Of a stretch of 64,000 nt of DNA, positions 28,471 through 39,922 are shown piece by piece. The position numbers and the translations under genes are program-made. Below the pieces are notes generated by a model. That model saw only the letters and a program-made list of their open reading frames with translations. It searched no databases and was not told where the DNA came from. The stretch comes from an uncultured Chlorobiaceae bacterium. Its GTDB lineage: Bacteria > Bacteroidota > Chlorobiia > Chlorobiales > Chlorobiaceae. Where the stretch lies: NCBI GenBank assembly GCA_903851385.1, contig CAINOC010000006.1, forward strand, positions 1 through 64,000, written 5' to 3'. Positions within the stretch are counted from its first letter, which is position 1, and each line of letters starts with the position of its first letter.

Positions 28471-30261
28471 ATGGCAGAAGCATTTACTACACAGGACAAG
28501 AAGGTCAAGGAAAGACCAGCAAGAAAAAAACTCAAGTTTTTCGCACACTACGAGCCCGCTGAACTTGCATTGATGGAGCAGCTTTATTCAAGCACGCTCA
28601 ATGAAATTACCGAAGATGAGATTATCAAGGGCCGCATTGTCTCGATATCCAACAAGGATGTTACGATTGATGTCGGGTTCAAATCTGAAGGTATCGTATC
28701 TCTGCTTGAATTCAGAGCCGACGATGAAGTCAATGTCGGCGATGACGTTGAGGTTTATCTTGAGAACATCGAAGACAAGATGGGGCAGCTTATTCTTTCA
28801 AAGAAGAAAGCAGATGTCCTTAGAATCTGGGATAAAATCTATGATTCAATTGAAAACGATACGATCATCAACGGTAAGATTATCAATCGTGTCAAGGGCG
28901 GTATGACCGTATCCCTGTCCGGAGTTGAAGCATTCCTTCCCGGTTCGCAGATTGATGTTAAACCAGTTCGCGATTTCGATGCTCTTGTCGGTCAGACGAT
29001 GGACTTCAGAGTGGTCAAAATCAATCCAGTTACCCAGAACATTGTTGTCAGTCATAAAGTTATCCTTGAAGAGGCGTATGCCGCCCGTCGTGAAGAGATG
29101 CTTGACAATATCAAGGTTGGTATGGTACTTGAAGGAACGGTCAAGAATATTACCGACTTCGGTATTTTTGTAGATCTTGGCGGTCTTGATGGTCTTGTTC
29201 ACATTACCGATATCACATGGGGCAGAATCAATCATCCTTCCGAGGTTGTTGAACTTGACCAGCCGATTAAGGTTGTTGTTGTCGGCTTTGACGAAAATAC
29301 CAAGAGAGTTTCTCTCGGCATGAAGCAGCTCGAGTCTCACCCTTGGGAAAATATCGAGCTCAAGTATCCTGTTGGATCGAAAGCTCAAGGTCGCGTTGTT
29401 TCCATTACTGATTACGGCGCTTTTGTGGAAATCGAAAAGGGCATCGAAGGCCTAGTTCATATTTCCGAAATGAGCTGGACACAGCATATCAAACATCCGG
29501 GTCAGTTTGTTACCCTTGGTCAGGAAGTTGAATGTGTGATCCTGAATATCGACAAGGATCATACCAAGCTCTCCCTTTCCATGAAGCGCGTCAACGAAGA
29601 TCCATGGATTGCGCTTTCAGAAAAATATATTGAAAACTCTCTGCATAAGGGTACCGTTAGCAATATCACTGATTTTGGTGTGTTTGTTGAGCTGGAGCCT
29701 GGTGTAGACGGTCTGGTTCATATTTCAGACCTTTCATGGACGAAGAAAATCCGTCATCCAAGCGAGCTGGTCAAAAAGAACCAGGAGCTGGAAGTCAAGG
29801 TGCTTAAGTTTGACGTTCATGCCCGCCGTATTGCTCTTGGCCACAAGCAGATCAATCAGGATCCATGGGACGAGTTTGAGCAGAAATATGCTGTCGGAGC
29901 CGAAACACCTGGTCAGATTTCACAGATCATCGAAAAAGGTGTTATTGTGATTCTTCCTGGAGATGTCGATGGTTTTGTTCCTGTATCTCACCTTCTTCAG
30001 GGCGGCGTAAAGGATATCCATTCTTCATTCAAGATTGGTGATGAACTTCCTCTTCGCGTCATTGAATTCGATAAGGAAAACAAACGCATTATTCTTTCTG
30101 CCCTTGAATATTTCAAGGACAAGAATAAGGAAGAGATTGAAGCATACCTGCTGGCTCATCCGAATGAGAAAAAGGAGATCGAGGCAGCTTCCGCTGAACT
30201 TGAACCTCCTGTTAAATCGAGTGATAGAAAGAGCAGCGAACTGAAGCCGGCTGAGAATTAA
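28471..30261 (+). CDS. rpsA: 30S ribosomal protein S1
   Basis: 596 residues with six S1 (OB-fold) repeats, each visible as 'G.V..I.D(F/Y)G.FV.(L/I)..G..GLVHIS(D/E)..W' (e.g. near residues 220, 308 and 393). The start has a strong purine-rich leader (GAGAGGAAGG) about 10 bases upstream. S1 recruits mRNA with weak Shine-Dalgarno sequences, which fits the many poorly led starts in this window. The N-terminus carries a basic extension (about 1-30). A terminator follows. Confidence 0.97.
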   Translation: MAEAFTTQDKKVKERPARKKLKFFAHYEPAELALMEQLYSSTLNEITEDEIIKGRIVSISNKDVTIDVGFKSEGIVSLLEFRADDEVNVGDDVEVYLENIEDKMGQLILSKKKADVLRIWDKIYDSIENDTIINGKIINRVKGGMTVSLSGVEAFLPGSQIDVKPVRDFDALVGQTMDFRVVKINPVTQNIVVSHKVILEEAYAARREEMLDNIKVGMVLEGTVKNITDFGIFVDLGGLDGLVHITDITWGRINHPSEVVELDQPIKVVVVGFDENTKRVSLGMKQLESHPWENIELKYPVGSKAQGRVVSITDYGAFVEIEKGIEGLVHISEMSWTQHIKHPGQFVTLGQEVECVILNIDKDHTKLSLSMKRVNEDPWIALSEKYIENSLHKGTVSNITDFGVFVELEPGVDGLVHISDLSWTKKIRHPSELVKKNQELEVKVLKFDVHARRIALGHKQINQDPWDEFEQKYAVGAETPGQISQIIEKGVIVILPGDVDGFVPVSHLLQGGVKDIHSSFKIGDELPLRVIEFDKENKRIILSALEYFKDKNKEEIEAYLLAHPNEKKEIEAASAELEPPVKSSDRKSSELKPAEN

Positions 30262-30287
30262 CTTTTCTTTTTCGGTTAACACGCTAT

Positions 30288-30325
30288 AAAAAAAGCCTTC
30301 TCTATACTAGGGAAGGCTTTTTTTT
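30288..30325 (+). terminator. intrinsic terminator of rpsA
   Basis: AAAAGCCTTC ending at 30300 pairs with GAAGGCTTTT from 30312, with an 11-base loop and a following run of Ts. Confidence 0.85.
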
Positions 30326-30350
30326 GTCCTTTCAGAATTGTGTTGGTTGA

Positions 30351-31268
30351 TTAATAGCCGTAACTTTTCAGCAGGTTGTTTTTCTTTCTCCAATCGGGCC
30401 GCACTTTTATAAAGAGTTCAAGAAATACCGGACGTCCCAGCATCTCCTCTATATCTTTTCTTGCAGTCTGCCCAAGTTTTTTCAGCGCGGCGCCCTTGCT
30501 GCCAATCAATATCTGCTTCTGTGTTTCACGCTCAACGATGACCGAGCAGCGGATAAGATCCTTTCTTGTCGGGTCGGCTTCATGCTGCTCCTTGAATTCG
30601 TCAATGACTACTTCGGTTGAATAGGGAACTTCACGGCCGTAGAGCAGAAATATCTTTTCACGGATGATTTCGCTGACAAAAAACCGCTCTGGAGCAGTGC
30701 TGAGAGTATCTTCAGGATATAAAGGATAATGGAGAGGCAGAAAAGGCCGGATAGCTTCGATAAGTTGCGGGAGGTTACTCGCTTTCAATGCTGAAACAGA
30801 GAGGACTGCTGCCGGATTCCATGTGCTTCTAACAATCTCTTCAGCTTCAAGCTGACGGGCAGTGGTTACCAGATCGCATTTGTTGAGCACGGCAATAACC
30901 TTTTTCCCCGATGGTTTCAGCCAGTCATTGAACAATTCTTCAGCGAATTCCCGGTCAAAAAGATCTTTTTTCCCTGAAAAAGGGAGCAGGGCAATAACAA
31001 TATCAGCATCTTTCAGGGTAGTTCTGATAATTTCAAGCATGGATTCATGAAGTTGCTGCTGAGGCTTCATGATGCCCGGTGTATCGAGAAAAATTATCTG
31101 ACAGGTATCGTTGTGATATATTCCTGTGATTTTTTTCCTGGTTGTTTGCGGCTTAGGTGTTACAATTGAAAGTTTATAGTCGAGGATCTCGTTGAGCAGG
31201 GTCGACTTGCCGGCATTTGGCGGGCCTATAATTATTGCGAATCCGCAAGAGAAAGGAGAGGAGTTCAT
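30351..31268 (-). CDS. era: GTPase Era
   Basis: 305 residues from the ATG at 31268; an in-frame TTG eight codons upstream is less likely. G1 [15 protein letters not shown]3 DTPG, G4 NKCD, and a C-terminal KH domain with [22 protein letters not shown] are present. Era binds the 3' end of 16S rRNA and assists 30S maturation. It converges with rpsA and diverges from mtaB. Confidence 0.96.
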   Translation of the reverse strand: MNSSPFSCGFAIIIGPPNAGKSTLLNEILDYKLSIVTPKPQTTRKKITGIYHNDTCQIIFLDTPGIMKPQQQLHESMLEIIRTTLKDADIVIALLPFSGKKDLFDREFAEELFNDWLKPSGKKVIAVLNKCDLVTTARQLEAEEIVRSTWNPAAVLSVSALKASNLPQLIEAIRPFLPLHYPLYPEDTLSTAPERFFVSEIIREKIFLLYGREVPYSTEVVIDEFKEQHEADPTRKDLIRCSVIVERETQKQILIGSKGAALKKLGQTARKDIEEMLGRPVFLELFIKVRPDWRKKNNLLKSYGY

Positions 31269-31408
31269 ATAACTTTTTATGAGAAAATTCAATCTGCTGA
31301 CAAGAGACTATACAAAATTACCGTCTTACATGATAAAGAAAAAGGCGGGGAACTCTTTCTATAAAGATTGGCGCTTTCGACGTATTACAATGCAGGAAAA
31401 ATAGAGAT

Positions 31409-32767
31409 ATGACCGATCATATACATAAGCGGGTTGCTGCAGTAACCCTTGGGTGTAAACTGAATTATGCTGAAACATCTTCTATTCTTGATGATTTATG
31501 TCAACAGGGGTGGGAGTTGCGGTCAATAGAAGAGGGAGCTGATCTTATTATTGTGCATACCTGTGCAGTAACAAAACAGGCTGAAAAGAAAAGCCGTCAG
31601 AAAATCAGGGGAATCATAAGAAAAAATCCTGCAAGCCGGATTGCAGTTATTGGATGTTATTCACAGTTGAATCCGGAAGTTCTTGCTTCAATTGAGGGTG
31701 TAGACGCCATTCTTGGCAGCAACGATAAATTCAATATTCAATCTTACAACGATATTAGTTCAGGAACGATTGTCTCTCCTTTTGTCAAGGTTTCTCAGGC
31801 CGATACTTTTGATGAGGTCTATCCTGGTTATTCTTTACCGGCAACAGAGAGTTCTGACCGTACCCGTGCATTTTTAAAAATACAGGATGGCTGCGACTAT
31901 GGTTGCGCATATTGCACGATTCCGATAGCAAGGGGAGGGTCGCGATCGCTTCCTATGGCTGGAATTGTTGAGCGGGCACACACCATGGCTTCATCAGGAT
32001 ATCGGGAAATTGTTCTGACCGGAGTTAATATAGGCGATTATCGTTATGAGGGGAAGGTGCTTGGTGATCTCCTGCTGAAGCTTGAGGATGTCAACGTCAG
32101 CCGTATCCGTATCAGTTCGATAGAGCCGGATTTTATTGATGATGAGTTGATTTCTCTTGTTGCAGGATCAGAAAAAATAGTTCCTCATTTTCATATTCCT
32201 CTCCAGAGCGGATCGGACACTGTTCTCCAGGCAATGCGCCGCCGTTATGATACTGCAATGTACAGCTCCCGGGTGAAAAATGCGGTTGAACGAATCTCCG
32301 ATTGTGCCATCGGAACAGATGTGATCGTTGGCTATCCGGGAGAAACCACGGATGATTTTTTGCAGATGTATCGTTTCCTTGAGGAACTCCCTCTGGCATA
32401 TCTTCATGTATTCAGCTGTTCCGTAAGGCCAGGTACCCCTCTTGCCCGGCAAGTGGCAAGCCATGAGCGAACCCCGGTTGAGTCGGGTGAGATTGCAAGG
32501 CGTTATGCAGCACTGATAGAACTTGGCCGTCAAAAGGAGTATCAGTTTAAAGAGCGCTATACAGGGAAAGAGTGCATGGTGCTTTTTGAGGCGAGCAGGC
32601 CGGTAACAAAAGGGATAGCGCAATGCAGCGGTTACACGCCGAACTATCTTCGTGTGCTGGTTGAGACCGATCATGGTGTTCAGCAAACTCTGACAGGAAA
32701 TGAATTGCCGGTGTTCATTGAGTCGTTAGGAGATGATTTGAATTTAAAAGGGAGAGTGCTATCTTGA
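31409..32767 (+). CDS. mtaB: tRNA threonylcarbamoyladenosine methylthiotransferase MtaB
   Basis: 452 residues. An N-terminal UPF0004 domain carries cysteines in TLGCKLNYAE, HTCAVTKQAEKKSRQ and VIGCYSQL. The radical-SAM motif is CDYGCAYCTI (CxxxCxxC), and a C-terminal TRAM-like segment follows. The 'TLGCKLN' and 'CAVTKQAEKKSRQ' wording points to MtaB (ms2t6A37) rather than MiaB. It adds a methylthio group to t6A in ANN-decoding tRNAs. Confidence 0.92.
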   Translation: MTDHIHKRVAAVTLGCKLNYAETSSILDDLCQQGWELRSIEEGADLIIVHTCAVTKQAEKKSRQKIRGIIRKNPASRIAVIGCYSQLNPEVLASIEGVDAILGSNDKFNIQSYNDISSGTIVSPFVKVSQADTFDEVYPGYSLPATESSDRTRAFLKIQDGCDYGCAYCTIPIARGGSRSLPMAGIVERAHTMASSGYREIVLTGVNIGDYRYEGKVLGDLLLKLEDVNVSRIRISSIEPDFIDDELISLVAGSEKIVPHFHIPLQSGSDTVLQAMRRRYDTAMYSSRVKNAVERISDCAIGTDVIVGYPGETTDDFLQMYRFLEELPLAYLHVFSCSVRPGTPLARQVASHERTPVESGEIARRYAALIELGRQKEYQFKERYTGKECMVLFEASRPVTKGIAQCSGYTPNYLRVLVETDHGVQQTLTGNELPVFIESLGDDLNLKGRVLS

Positions 32768-32815
32768 TTTCCAGTAATCTGTTCTACCGCACCATCAACT
32801 AAATTATTGTCATCC

Positions 32816-33349
32816 ATGCCTATTAAATCCCGTATCCGTTCGATTCCAGACTATCCGAAAAAAGGGATCCTCTTTCGTGATATTACCACCCTTATCAAGG
32901 ATCCGGTAGGTTTCAGGCTGGTAATTGACAATCTTACGCAGCACTACCTGCTTCAAGGTCTCGATTTCGATGTTATTGTCGGTATAGAGGCTAGAGGATT
33001 TATTATCGGCGGCGCCCTGGCTTACACGCTTGGCAAAGGCTTTGTTCCAGTAAGAAAACCCGGAAAACTGCCTGCTGATGTTGTGACGCAGGAGTACGAG
33101 CTTGAGTATGGCAGCGATAAAATAGAGATCCATGTTGACGCGCTTGTTGCGGGTCAGAAGGTTCTTCTTGTTGATGATCTGCTTGCTACCGGCGGAACAG
33201 CTCTTGCCGCAGCGGCATTGGTCGAAAAGGTCGGCGGGATTGTTTCTGAAATGGCATTTATCGTTAACCTGCCTGACATTGGTGGCGAACAAAAAATCCG
33301 CGACAAGGGATACAGTGTTTTCTCTCTTACTGACTTTGAAGGGGAGTAA
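32816..33349 (+). CDS. apt: adenine phosphoribosyltransferase
   Basis: 177 residues from the ATG at 32816 (TTG at 32807 is in frame but unneeded). Motifs are IRSIPDYPKKGILFRDITTL, GIEARGFIIG, the PRPP loop VLLVDDLLATGGTA and a C-terminal hydrophobic hood. It salvages adenine to AMP. A strong terminator follows. Confidence 0.96.
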   Translation: MPIKSRIRSIPDYPKKGILFRDITTLIKDPVGFRLVIDNLTQHYLLQGLDFDVIVGIEARGFIIGGALAYTLGKGFVPVRKPGKLPADVVTQEYELEYGSDKIEIHVDALVAGQKVLLVDDLLATGGTALAAAALVEKVGGIVSEMAFIVNLPDIGGEQKIRDKGYSVFSLTDFEGE

Positions 33350-33388
33350 CAAAGAAAGAGAAGTATGTCGCTGATTGCAGCGACTTGT

Positions 33389-33425
33389 AACGAAACGGCA
33401 GCGATGGCTGTCGTTTCGTTTTTTT
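33389..33425 (+). terminator. intrinsic terminator of apt
   Basis: A 13-bp stem with one G-T pair, 33389-33401 with 33408-33420, loop CGATGG, and a run of T to 33425. Confidence 0.88.
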
Positions 33426-33559
33426 GCAGTCATTGCATCATCTTCCCGAAGCCCGTCAGAAAGCTGCTTTCATTCTCAAGCCCCCTGGCCTGTTCTTATC
33501 CTGTTTTCTTCCTTGATAGAGAGGCTCTTCTTGACATGAGTAAAGAGCAATGAAGGGTT

Positions 33560-33868
33560 CTATTGTTCACCGGGTTTCAGACTTTCACTTACGGCGAGCT
33601 TGAACTCTTTTGAAATTTTAAACGTCGGTACGTTTTTAGGATCGACAGTAACTTTCTCTCCCGTTCTCGGGTTTCTAGCCTGACGTAGATTTTTATACCT
33701 GATATTGAATGAGCCGAAACCTCTGATTTCAATCCTTTTTCCTGCTTTCAGAGAGTCAATGATACTCTCAAACAAGCTGTCAACTATAGATTCTGTTTCA
33801 TTCTTTGTCAAGCCTGTTTTGTGGGCAATTACATTGACCAGATCTGCTTTTGTCGTTGTGTTTCCCAT
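33560..33868 (-). CDS. HU/IHF-family DNA-binding protein
   Basis: 102 residues. TKADLVNVIAHKTGLTKNE, GKRIEIRGFGSFNIR and ARNPRTGEKV (the DNA-intercalating arm) are diagnostic. The C-terminus extends a few residues beyond standard HU. IHF-like features (AHKTGLTKNETE) are present, but alpha/beta class cannot be fixed. It acts as a nucleoid architectural protein. Confidence 0.95.
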   Translation of the reverse strand: MGNTTTKADLVNVIAHKTGLTKNETESIVDSLFESIIDSLKAGKRIEIRGFGSFNIRYKNLRQARNPRTGEKVTVDPKNVPTFKISKEFKLAVSESLKPGEQ

Positions 33869-33968
33869 GGTTCCATAAAGCTTAGGTTATTGTAGGACTT
33901 ATATTTACTTAAACAACAAATGAAAAACAACAATTTCCATACATACGGCAAAAGCTCCGTTAATCCCA

Positions 33969-35954
33969 TTATGACATTGCAAGGCCGGGAAGAGGCTGCT
34001 CGTAACCTATAATCGCTTTTATTTCGTCAGCATTGAGCGACTCCTTTTCAATAAGCACTCCAGCCAGCCGGTGCAGAATCGAACTTTTTTCGTTGAGAAT
34101 TCTTTTAGCATTCTCCATGCAGGTCATAATGATATTTCGGACCTCGATATCAATCTGAAGGGCTGTTTCCTCGCTGTACTCGCGTATATGAGAGTAATCT
34201 TTTCCAAGAAAAACCTCCTTATGGCTGTCTCCGTAATTGATCGGACCGAGAATTTCGCTCATGCCCCATTGCCGCACCATTCTGCGGGCAATATCTGTAG
34301 CCTTTTCTATATCGTTCGCAGCACCTGTACTGGTTTCATGAAATATAATATCTTCTGCAACCCTGCCGCCAAGCGCATAGGTAATCATTGCCAGCAGGTA
34401 CTCCTTATTATGCGTGTAGCGGTCTTCGAGAGGGAGGTATGCCGTAAGCCCCAGACTTCTGCCTCTCGGGATAATAGTAACCTTATGGATCGGATCCGAT
34501 CCCTTTGTATATGTTGAGACAAGCACATGACCGGCTTCGTGATAGGCTGTCAGTTTTTTCTGCTCATCAGAAATAAACATGCTTCTTCTCTCCGGGCCCA
34601 TAAGGATTTTATCGCGGGCCTGCTCGAAATTATCAGCAGTAATAAGCGGCTGATCGGTGCGAGCGGCCAGAAGTGCGGCTTCATTGACCAGATTCGCAAG
34701 ATCGGCACCTGAAAATCCAGGAGAGCTTTTTGCAAGTATGTTTATATCGACATTTTCTGCCAGAGGAGTATTCCTTGTATGAACTTTTAAAATAGCTTCA
34801 CGTCCCCGTATATCAGGTTTGTCTATGGTAATCTGTCGATCAAACCTGCCCGGTCTGAGCAGAGCGGTATCAAGCACATCAGGGCGGTTCGTTGCTGCAA
34901 TAAGGATAACATTCTCGCTTGTTGTAAAACCATCCATCTCCACAAGAAGCTGGTTCAAGGTCTGCTCCCGTTCATCATGCCCTCCGCCAAGGCCCGCTCC
35001 CCGACTGCGGCCAACCGCATCAATTTCATCAATAAAAACAATACAAGGTGAATTTTTCTTTGCCTGCTCAAACAGATCCCTTACTCTTGCTGCTCCAACG
35101 CCAACAAACATCTCAACGAAATCAGCCCCGGATATTGAGAAAAAAGGAACTTTAGCTTCACCTGCAATAGCTTTCGCCAGAAGAGTTTTACCCGTACCGG
35201 GAGGGCCGAGAAGCAGTACTCCTTTAGGGATTTTTCCACCGATTCTCTGGAATTTTTCAGGATTAGTAAGGAATTCGACAGTTTCCTGCAGTTCTTCAAT
35301 CGCCTCATCAACGCCTGCGACATCGTTAAAGGTGGTTTTAACCTCAAATTCACTGACAAGCTTTGCACGGCTTTTGCTGAAGCTGAAAATATTTTTTGCC
35401 TGCCCGCTGTTTTGACCATTCATTCGCCTGAAGAGAAAAAAATAAATAATCCCGAAAATAATCCAGGGAGCAAACAGTACTAAAAAAGTATTAAAAGGAC
35501 TGGTGCCCTCCTCAACTTTGATACGGATTCCTTTTTCTGCAAGGATGTCAGCCTGCTCCAGGCTGAATGAAGGGATTCTGACCGCAAACCTGTCAGACTG
35601 AAGGCTTGTATTGTTGATCAGAGCGAGCGGAGTAACAGTTTTAAGTTTTCCATTCAGAATGGCTGATTTATCCTCAAATGTCTTAACCGTTATTTCAGTA
35701 ACAAGAGTTTGGGAAAGAAGCGATTTATAATCGTTATAGGTTATTTCCGGGTTGCCGGGAGTTGCAAAAAAACGTTGAAAAACAAAAAGCATCAACAAAG
35801 CAACCATCATAAAAAAAATGAACCGGGGAAATTTCGCCTGCGGGCGTTGTCCTGTTCCCTGAAACCATCCACCCTTTTCTTCATCGTCTTTCACCGGCTT
35901 GAATATATTTCGGGAACTATCTTTCCCTGGCTTTTTAAAGGGATTTTCAGGCAT
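33969..35954 (-). CDS. ftsH: ATP-dependent zinc metalloprotease FtsH
   Basis: 661 residues from the ATG at 35954. A longer in-frame reading to 36077 adds a hydrophobic segment not expected upstream of the family's two membrane helices, so I prefer the shorter start; the longer one cannot be excluded. TM1 is [19 protein letters not shown] and TM2 is [18 protein letters not shown] motifs are [29 protein letters not shown] and the [21 protein letters not shown]; the zinc site is HEAGH. It degrades membrane and regulatory proteins. The roughly 44-residue charged N-terminus before TM1 is longer than in E. coli. Confidence 0.95.
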   Translation of the reverse strand: MPENPFKKPGKDSSRNIFKPVKDDEEKGGWFQGTGQRPQAKFPRFIFFMMVALLMLFVFQRFFATPGNPEITYNDYKSLLSQTLVTEITVKTFEDKSAILNGKLKTVTPLALINNTSLQSDRFAVRIPSFSLEQADILAEKGIRIKVEEGTSPFNTFLVLFAPWIIFGIIYFFLFRRMNGQNSGQAKNIFSFSKSRAKLVSEFEVKTTFNDVAGVDEAIEELQETVEFLTNPEKFQRIGGKIPKGVLLLGPPGTGKTLLAKAIAGEAKVPFFSISGADFVEMFVGVGAARVRDLFEQAKKNSPCIVFIDEIDAVGRSRGAGLGGGHDEREQTLNQLLVEMDGFTTSENVILIAATNRPDVLDTALLRPGRFDRQITIDKPDIRGREAILKVHTRNTPLAENVDINILAKSSPGFSGADLANLVNEAALLAARTDQPLITADNFEQARDKILMGPERRSMFISDEQKKLTAYHEAGHVLVSTYTKGSDPIHKVTIIPRGRSLGLTAYLPLEDRYTHNKEYLLAMITYALGGRVAEDIIFHETSTGAANDIEKATDIARRMVRQWGMSEILGPINYGDSHKEVFLGKDYSHIREYSEETALQIDIEVRNIIMTCMENAKRILNEKSSILHRLAGVLIEKESLNADEIKAIIGYEQPLPGLAMS

Positions 35955-36203
35955 AACATCTCTTGAGTGGTGACGTAAAATGTAACTTACTACATTTAAA
36001 GTAATTAAAAGTAGAACTGCAATCGAAAACAAAAAGTTTATGTGCGATGGTCTGATAGAGCAGAAAGTTATATCCATTATTCCTGCGGGCTCAAGATTTT
36101 CTGGTTAAACTGTTATCTTGTGTATCCAAAAGCGGTGAGTTTTTCTTAAATTCATTGCACTTGCAATAGTTCTGTGTCAATAATAAACAGTACAACGCTC
36201 ATT

Positions 36204-37712
36204 ATGGTTGGTAAAAGGGTTAGAACCAGGTTTGCACCTTCTCCAACAGGATATTTACACGTAGGCGGGCTGAGAACCGCACTGTATAACTACCTGTTCG
36301 CAAAGAAAATGAATGGAGTTTTCGTTATACGTATTGAAGATACCGATCAAACCAGGAAAGTAGAGGGAGCGCAGAAAGATCTTATCAAAACCCTTGAATG
36401 GGCAGGAATCATTGCTGATGAAAGTCCCGAACATGGAGGTGATTTCGGGCCCTATGTTCAGTCTGAACGGCTTGACATCTATGCCAGATATTGCCAGCAG
36501 CTGCTTGATGATAATCATGCCTACTACTGCTTTGCAACCCATGAAGAGCTTGAAGAAAACCGGCAGCTTCAGATAAAGCAGGGACTGCAGCCGAAATACA
36601 ACCGCAAATGGCTTCCTGAAGAGATGGGTGGCTCCATGCCACCCGGTCAAATCAAAAAAAAGCTGGATGAGGGATCGCCCTATGTAATCCGCATGAAAGT
36701 GCCCGATTATGTTTCGGTCTGGTTTGAAGATATTATCAGGGGCCCTGTAGAGTTTGATTCTGCGACTATTGACGACCAGGTGCTGATGAAATCCGATGGG
36801 TTTCCAACCTATCATTTTGCCAGTGTTATTGACGACCATCTGATGGAGTTTACCCATATTATCAGAGGTGAAGAGTGGCTTCCCTCAATGCCGAAGCATC
36901 TTCTTCTCTACGAATTTTTTGGTTGGGAACCTCCCAAAGTTGCCCATCTCCCGCTTCTGCTTAATGCTGATCGCTCTAAACTCAGCAAAAGGCAGGGCGA
37001 CGTTGCTGTTGAGGATTATGTCCGGAAGGGATACAGTTGTGATGCTATTGTGAATTTTGTTGCCATGCTGGGCTGGAATGAAGGTGAAGGCAGCGAGCAG
37101 GAGGTTTACAGTATGCAGCAGCTTGTCGACAAGTTTTCACTTGAAAGGGTCGGAAAAGCCGGCGCGGTTTTTAATGTTGACAAGCTTAACTGGCTTGAAA
37201 AACAGTATATAAAGAACCGTCCTTCAGAGAATATTATTGAGGTCATCAAGCCGATTCTTCTGGGTGAACTTGAAAAGAAAGAAACGTTGATGCCGCGCGA
37301 GGTTATTACATCGGACGCATATCTTGGCCAGGTTATTGATCTTATGAAGGAACGAGTTGGATTTGAGCATGAATTTGTGACTTTTTCGTCATACTTCTTT
37401 TTCGAACCTGAATCCTATGATGAAGAGGCCGTTCAAAAGCGATGGGCAGCTGATACCAATGCTCTGCTTCGTGAGTTCAGCGCAGTGCTTGACTCTCTTG
37501 AGGAGTTCAGTGCTGAGAATATTGAGGCAAATCTTAAAGAGTTTGTGGCTCCCAAAGGTCTTAAGGCAGCCTACCTTATCCATCCGCTGAGAATACTGAC
37601 TTCAGGAGTAAGTTTCGGGCCAAGTCTTTATCATATGCTTGAGGTGCTGGGAAAGGAGACCGTGCTCAGGCGTATACAGAAAGGTATTGAAACAATCACT
37701 GTTCCGGCTTGA
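36204..37712 (+). CDS. gltX: glutamyl-tRNA synthetase
   Basis: 502 residues from the ATG at 36204 ([22 protein letters not shown]). A GTG at 36174 would add ten unconserved residues. The class I HIGH-like motif is in [14 protein letters not shown] and the KMSKS-like motif is [10 protein letters not shown]. It charges tRNA(Glu) and, with GatCAB (gatA is in this window), probably also tRNA(Gln). Glu-tRNA also starts tetrapyrrole synthesis in green sulfur bacteria through the C5 pathway. Confidence 0.96.
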   Translation: MVGKRVRTRFAPSPTGYLHVGGLRTALYNYLFAKKMNGVFVIRIEDTDQTRKVEGAQKDLIKTLEWAGIIADESPEHGGDFGPYVQSERLDIYARYCQQLLDDNHAYYCFATHEELEENRQLQIKQGLQPKYNRKWLPEEMGGSMPPGQIKKKLDEGSPYVIRMKVPDYVSVWFEDIIRGPVEFDSATIDDQVLMKSDGFPTYHFASVIDDHLMEFTHIIRGEEWLPSMPKHLLLYEFFGWEPPKVAHLPLLLNADRSKLSKRQGDVAVEDYVRKGYSCDAIVNFVAMLGWNEGEGSEQEVYSMQQLVDKFSLERVGKAGAVFNVDKLNWLEKQYIKNRPSENIIEVIKPILLGELEKKETLMPREVITSDAYLGQVIDLMKERVGFEHEFVTFSSYFFFEPESYDEEAVQKRWAADTNALLREFSAVLDSLEEFSAENIEANLKEFVAPKGLKAAYLIHPLRILTSGVSFGPSLYHMLEVLGKETVLRRIQKGIETITVPA

Positions 37713-37729
37713 CCAGGGAACATGATTAC

Positions 37730-37764
37730 GGTAAGCACAAGAGTGCTTACCCCTGTTTTTGGTT
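37730..37764 (+). terminator. intrinsic terminator of gltX
   Basis: GGTAAGCAC (37730-37738) pairs perfectly with GTGCTTACC (37743-37751) around an AAGA loop, followed by a T-rich stretch. Confidence 0.8.
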
Positions 37765-37816
37765 TTTTCCTTTTGAAAAAAGAAGATTTATTCCTATACT
37801 TTGCCTCACGAAAAAA

Positions 37817-37889
37817 GGACAGGTAGCTCAGTTGGTAGAGCAAAGGACTGAAAATCCTTGTGTCGGGGGTTCGATTCCCTCTCTGTCCA
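37817..37889 (+). tRNA. tRNA-Phe (anticodon GAA)
   Basis: A complete 73-base cloverleaf. Acceptor GGACAGG/TCTGTCC with one G-T pair, D-arm GCTC..GAGC, anticodon stem AAGGA/TCCTT enclosing loop CTGAAAA with GAA at 37850-37852, T-arm GGGGG TTCGATT CCCTC, discriminator A. The 3' CCA is not encoded. Confidence 0.97.
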
Positions 37890-38037
37890 CACCCAGTAAC
37901 GGCAGTTTCCTCGAAGTTGCCCCGGACATAGAATGCATGTCCACTCTTTTATTCCTGCTTTCCACTTTTCAAAGGTATCACATGTCATGCAAAGCATCGA
38001 GCACTGCTTCCGTGTTGGAACATAACCCAATGCAGGC

Positions 38038-39168
38038 ATGAATATTACGACCGAGCGTGATCAGGAAGTCTGGCATGATTTACAGCAGGCGGGAGCATAC
38101 GAATGGTGGTATTTCGATGCTGAAGACAAGCTCAGTGGTTTTTCTTTTGTAATTATCTGGTTTTCCGGGTTTCCATTTTCCCCATACTACACCAATCATT
38201 ATGAACAATGGAAAAATCGAATAACCTCAGAAGCTCCTCTGCCATCCAATTACTCAGGGTTTAGTTTCCAGTTGTACGAAAACGGTTGTGAGATCGTTAA
38301 TTTTATAAAAGAGGGAAGTAATGGACTTTTCGAAAGCACTCGATCTGATATCGGCGTAAGGTTTGAAAAAAACCGCTTTACGTACGACGTCGTGAAAGAC
38401 GAGTATACCCTTGCTATTGATTTTTCCTTTCCTGCCCGTCAAAAAGCTGTAAAAGCAACTTTTTTGTTTTCCTCCTGCCGTAGAATTGTCTACGAAAAAA
38501 AAGATGAAAACAATGCAGGTAGGGTTCCCCTTCACCAGTGGCTGTTAAGTGTGCCGAAGGCTGATGTTGAAGGTATGATTGACATTATTGATCAAAACAG
38601 CGTTGCTGTTCGACACATTCCTGTCAGTGCGACCGGATATCATGACCATAATGTGGGAGCTTTGCCGATGCAGGAGTATCTTGCCCGCTGGTATTGGGGC
38701 AGGGCTTTTTCAGAGCAGGTCGACTTGATTTATTATGCGACGTTTTTTAACAACAACGCCTTTCAACCCCTTGTTCTGCTGCTTCTGCACGACAATGTGA
38801 GTGATAAAGTGACTGTACTGGACAAGGTGCATTTCAGGGAACGCAATTTCAGACGAGGCTTTTTTTCGCCGCTCCACAGCAGGGATCTTGAGTTGCAGTT
38901 TGAGAATATTTGTTTGAAGGTTCATCACAACAAGGTGCTGGATTCCGGGCCATTCTATCTTCGGTTTGCATCCGGCATGTCATTGCAGATAGATGGAAAG
39001 CAAATAGAGGGTATCACGGGTATTTCAGAATTTCTCAATCCAGAGCGCCTGCAGTCAAGAATCATGAGGGTTTTTACCCGAAGCCGTATATGGCGCGACG
39101 GCAAGTCATCCACAATGTATGACAGCTATAATAATATTAAAAGTTCTCTGGATTGGATTAATCGTTAA
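38038..39168 (+). CDS. crtC: carotenoid 1',2'-hydratase (hydroxyneurosporene synthase type)
   Basis: 376 residues. The N-terminal GAYEWWYFDAEDKLSGFSFVII and FGFPFSPYY-like segment, VSATGYHDHNVG and YWGRAF are hallmarks of the CrtC family. It adds water across the 1',2' double bond of a carotenoid end, the step toward hydroxychlorobactene and its glucoside esters in green sulfur bacteria. The neighbourhood (petC, petB downstream) is the arrangement I associate with Chlorobium. Substrate (chlorobactene or isorenieratene-type precursor) is inference. Confidence 0.9.
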   Translation: MNITTERDQEVWHDLQQAGAYEWWYFDAEDKLSGFSFVIIWFSGFPFSPYYTNHYEQWKNRITSEAPLPSNYSGFSFQLYENGCEIVNFIKEGSNGLFESTRSDIGVRFEKNRFTYDVVKDEYTLAIDFSFPARQKAVKATFLFSSCRRIVYEKKDENNAGRVPLHQWLLSVPKADVEGMIDIIDQNSVAVRHIPVSATGYHDHNVGALPMQEYLARWYWGRAFSEQVDLIYYATFFNNNAFQPLVLLLLHDNVSDKVTVLDKVHFRERNFRRGFFSPLHSRDLELQFENICLKVHHNKVLDSGPFYLRFASGMSLQIDGKQIEGITGISEFLNPERLQSRIMRVFTRSRIWRDGKSSTMYDSYNNIKSSLDWINR

Positions 39169-39341
39169 AAAAAATATAAATTGCACAGTTTGTTTAGGCT
39201 ATGCTGCATTGCTTTCGTAATGGTTGACGATCAAGAAAAGAATCAGGCATAGCTGAAAGAGAGTGGCTGTTGTTGAACCGCCGGGAGGTACTTGCATTAT
39301 TGATTTGATAACAAAAAGTTTTAAAAAGGAGATAGATCGTA

Positions 39342-39887
39342 ATGGCACAACAAGGTAATTTCAAGAGTCCGTCAAGGTTGGGCGCACTTGGAGCAGGTGC
39401 ACCAGTCTCTTCATCCGGTTCCGTTCCCGGCGGTAAGCCACGGGAGGAGGGCCTTAAAGGAGTTGATTTCGAGCGCCGCAGTTTTCTCGGAAAAATTGTA
39501 GGAGGTATTGGCGCTGCTGTAGCCATATCTACACTTTATCCTGTCGTCAAGTACATTATTCCGCCAACAGAGACTGCTACAAGCGTCAAAGAACTGGTTG
39601 TGGGAAAAGCATCTGAAGTTCCCCTGAAAGGCTTCAAGATATTTCAGTTCAACAAGGACAAAATTCTTGTTGTCAACGACAACGGCAAGCTTACAGCATG
39701 CAGTGCAGTCTGTACCCATCTTGGTTGCCTTGTACACTGGGATAATGCCCAGAATCTTATCGCCTGCCCCTGTCATGGAGCAAAGTACAAACAGACCGGA
39801 GAAATCATTTCCGGCCCGCAGCCTTTACCTTTAGCCGCTTTCAAAGTAAGGGTTGAAGGGGAAAATCTTATTATCGCAAAAGCTTAA
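39342..39887 (+). CDS. petC: Rieske iron-sulfur protein of the cytochrome bc complex
   Basis: 181 residues. A Gly/Ser-rich cytoplasmic N-terminus of about 45 residues, an arginine pair before a membrane helix (about 48-68, ERRSFLGKIVGGIGAAVAIS, Tat-like), then the Rieske domain with CTHLGC and CPCHG holding the 2Fe-2S cluster (2 Cys, 2 His). It accepts electrons from menaquinol. It is followed 35 bases later by the cytochrome b gene; no cytochrome c1 gene follows, as is known for green sulfur bacteria. Confidence 0.96.
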   Translation: MAQQGNFKSPSRLGALGAGAPVSSSGSVPGGKPREEGLKGVDFERRSFLGKIVGGIGAAVAISTLYPVVKYIIPPTETATSVKELVVGKASEVPLKGFKIFQFNKDKILVVNDNGKLTACSAVCTHLGCLVHWDNAQNLIACPCHGAKYKQTGEIISGPQPLPLAAFKVRVEGENLIIAKA

Positions 39888-39922
39888 CCTTTAATTCTTG
39901 AAAACCAAGGGAGTCAGGAAAG

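Noticed and set aside
34819-35415. 198-codon Ser-rich plus-strand frame opposite ftsH
   Set aside because: Shadow of the AAA domain; low-complexity Ser/Pro composition and no recognisable domain.
35955-36077. N-terminal extension of ftsH with an extra hydrophobic helix
   Set aside because: FtsH has two helices flanking the periplasmic domain and both are present downstream of the 35954 start; the extra helix is probably spacer translated by chance, though not excluded.
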